A stretch of 64,000 nucleotides of DNA from positions 62,001 to 126,000 of the forward strand of contig JAJFKT010000035.1 in the NCBI GenBank assembly GCA_021773075.1, written 5' to 3'. The DNA is from Woeseiaceae bacterium. GTDB taxonomy: Bacteria; Pseudomonadota; Gammaproteobacteria; Steroidobacterales; Woeseiaceae. Under the pieces are notes generated by a model that saw only the letters and a list, made by a program, of their open reading frames with translations, did no database searches and was not told where the DNA came from. This document shows positions 62,265-64,000 of the stretch, piece after piece. Made by a program: the position numbers and the translations under genes. Every line of letters starts with the position of its first letter. The stretch's first letter is position 1.

Positions 62265-63971
62265 CTAGACGCTCCCCTGCCAATACAGCTTTCTGGTCAT
62301 CACGCCCGATACTACGAGAGTAAGAAGCAGCGCGGCCGCTAATTCGTAGCGCCCGAATAGCAGTGCACCCACACAAAATAACGCCGCATACACTCCGATT
62401 GTGGCGGCAAGCGTCGCCATAGCGCCCGTTCGAAGACTGCCCTTGTCCGCTCTTATCGAATTGTCGAATTTCTGCAAGGTGTCGGAGTCTGCGGGTGGTG
62501 TCAACAACGTGACCACAACCCAACCAAGCGTTGTCAATGCAACCGAGTAGGTCAGCTTTTGCCATCCAGCCAAATACGAAAATGCACCAAACTCGAAATA
62601 CATACTGATACTAAAAGAAAGCACCATCGCCGATATTTCACTCCAGACGTTGATCCGGTGCCAGAACCAGCGGAGCAGGAATAACAAACCGGTGCCGGCG
62701 CCAATACTCATCATGAGGCGAAATGCCTGCATCGCGCTTTCCAGCTTCAAGGCCAGCAAGCCGGCGAGTAGCATCAGCAGCACCGTGAAAATACGCCCGA
62801 CCGTTACCATCTGTTTATCGGTTGCGTCGGGAGCTGCGAAACGCTTGTATACGTCATTGACCAGATAAGATGCGCCCCAGTTGAGGCTTGTCGAAATCGT
62901 AGAAACATACGCGGCAGCGAGTGACGCGATAACAATTCCCAATGCGCCCGCAGGGACATATGCAAGCATCGCCGAATAGGCCAAATCGTCAGCAATAATG
63001 TTGGCAGGCACGTTCGGTAACGCGGCTCGCAAACTTGCGATATCCGGGTAGATGACCAATGACGCGAGTGCCACGATGATCCATGGCCACGGTCGAATCG
63101 CGTAGTGACAAAGGTTAAAAAAGGCAGATGCTCCGACCGAATGGTTTTCATTTTTTGCTGCGAGCATGCGTTGAGCGATATACCCGCCTCCGCCTGGCTC
63201 AGCTCCCGGGTACCAAACACTCCACCACTGGACGAGTAATGGAATCAAGAGCAGAGGAACGTACTGATTCGGGTCCGAAAGGTCAGGCAGAAACGAAATC
63301 TTGCCCTGCAGTGCGGGATGCTCAAGCAGCCCCGACAGTCCGCCGACGGCCGGGTGGTCCAACGCGAAATATGCAGCCAGTATCGAACCGGTCATCGCGA
63401 GGAAAAACAACAGGAAGTCTGTGATTAACACGCCGACGAATCCTCCCGCCGCGCTGAAAACCACGGTGATCAGGCCTGCAACGACAATGACAGTCTCGGG
63501 CTCAACGGCAAAAAGCACACTGCTGATCTTGACGGCGGCCAGGGTGACATTCGCCATTATCATGACGTTAAAAAACAAACCCAGATAAACCGCTCGAAAT
63601 CCTCTTAAGAAGCCCGCTGGCTTGCCGCTGTATCGCCGTTCATAAAATTCTATGTCAGTGGTAACACCGAGCCGCCGCCATAGCCGGGCATAAACGAAGG
63701 TGGTCAACATGCCGGTTAGCAGAAAACACCACCAGATCCAGTTACCTGATACGCCCTGCGTACGCACGATCTGAGTGACCAGATTCGGCGTATCGGCGGC
63801 AAATGTCGTCGCAACCATTGAGAATCCCAGCAACCACCACGGCATATGCCGGTTACCGAGAAAAAAGGATGCACTGTCACGACCAGCGCGCTTGCTAACC
63901 CAGAGGCCAACAATCAGTGTTAGCCCAAGTGTGCCAAATACAATGCTCCAGTCGAACCACGTAAGTGTCAT
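62265..63971 (-). CDS. Sodium:sugar-type solute symporter (SSS family)
   Basis: This is a 568-residue transporter with about 13-14 transmembrane helices; the ATG at 63971 follows AGAGGAA. Family landmarks are VGLWVSKRAGRDSASFFLGN, MVATTFAADTPNLVTQIVRT, FYERRYSGKPAGFLRGFRAV, and the Na-site region SLAAAYVSTISTSLNWGAS. The long form with a ~100-residue C-terminal extension is typical of SSS members beside sugar-catabolic genes. Sugar uptake coupled to Na is likely, given the convergent LacI-type regulator. The exact substrate is not determined. The 235-bp gap between the two genes holds nothing that I could identify. Confidence 0.9.
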   Translation of the reverse strand: MTLTWFDWSIVFGTLGLTLIVGLWVSKRAGRDSASFFLGNRHMPWWLLGFSMVATTFAADTPNLVTQIVRTQGVSGNWIWWCFLLTGMLTTFVYARLWRRLGVTTDIEFYERRYSGKPAGFLRGFRAVYLGLFFNVMIMANVTLAAVKISSVLFAVEPETVIVVAGLITVVFSAAGGFVGVLITDFLLFFLAMTGSILAAYFALDHPAVGGLSGLLEHPALQGKISFLPDLSDPNQYVPLLLIPLLVQWWSVWYPGAEPGGGGYIAQRMLAAKNENHSVGASAFFNLCHYAIRPWPWIIVALASLVIYPDIASLRAALPNVPANIIADDLAYSAMLAYVPAGALGIVIASLAAAYVSTISTSLNWGASYLVNDVYKRFAAPDATDKQMVTVGRIFTVLLMLLAGLLALKLESAMQAFRLMMSIGAGTGLLFLLRWFWHRINVWSEISAMVLSFSISMYFEFGAFSYLAGWQKLTYSVALTTLGWVVVTLLTPPADSDTLQKFDNSIRADKGSLRTGAMATLAATIGVYAALFCVGALLFGRYELAAALLLTLVVSGVMTRKLYWQGSV

Positions 63972-64000
63972 GAAATTCCTCTACGCAAGCGCGTTGCTAT

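Noticed and set aside
1-64000. tRNA, rRNA or CRISPR array
   Set aside because: I scanned for conserved T-loop and repeat-spacer patterns by eye and saw none; a covariance-model search would be needed to exclude a small RNA.

Overview
The window looks like chromosomal DNA of a free-living gammaproteobacterium of moderately high GC. The signs are a penicillin-binding protein 1C gene beside a YfhM-type alpha-2-macroglobulin gene, a MacAB-like exporter with an NtrC-type sigma-54 two-component system, a CadC-like regulator with a TPR sensor, many Gram-negative signal peptides and lipoboxes, and heavy use of GTG and TTG starts. A marine or sediment lineage is possible, but that is a guess. I found no rRNA, tRNA, CRISPR array, phage or intact insertion sequence. 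The only mobile-DNA trace is an internally deleted integrase relic at 10.6 kb.

Left third (1-22 kb): a large set of exported proteins with little or no recognisable function. It holds two paralogous ~1,020-1,030-residue membrane-anchored VWA proteins (1303-4395 and 17304-20363). Each lies next to a secreted protein with a charged coiled-coil N-terminus (4404-5453, carrying MopE-like Asp/Cys metal-binding repeats, and 20363-21211, carrying a threefold C-terminal repeat). Also here are a third, double-VWA protein (14457-16241), a tandem pair of ~700-residue secreted paralogues (6247-10556) and several small exported proteins. This is the best candidate in the window for an undescribed envelope system. 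It is interrupted by an SLC13-type permease, the integrase relic and a tryptophanase gene (12950-14329).

Middle (22-43 kb): a zinc-ribbon gene coupled to a DUF4105 gene; a likely lipid block (membrane AraC regulator, membrane/SRPBCC-like protein, fatty acid desaturase, PlsC acyltransferase); a complete MacA-MacB-like export operon behind a clear sigma-54 promoter, followed by its own response regulator and histidine kinase (27.5-34.9 kb); an ArsR-like repressor divergent from a CPBP-family membrane protease, with two abutting 24-bp operators between them; an SSS transporter and a 2-oxoglutarate/Fe(II) oxygenase; and an ECF sigma factor overlapping a TPR-containing Ser/Thr kinase, with a tiny membrane protein divergent from them.

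Right third (43-64 kb): a DUF3179 protein, a small acidic protein with an internal duplication, an NHL/SMP-30-like lipoprotein, a CadC-like regulator, then on the minus strand the alpha-2-macroglobulin/PBP1C pair and an ABC-2 exporter operon (ATPase plus two permeases). The window ends with a YHS-domain protein, a LacI-family regulator and a convergent SSS sugar-type symporter, probably the edge of a carbohydrate locus that continues to the right.

All assignments come from reading the translated sequence and recognising motifs. No database search was run.
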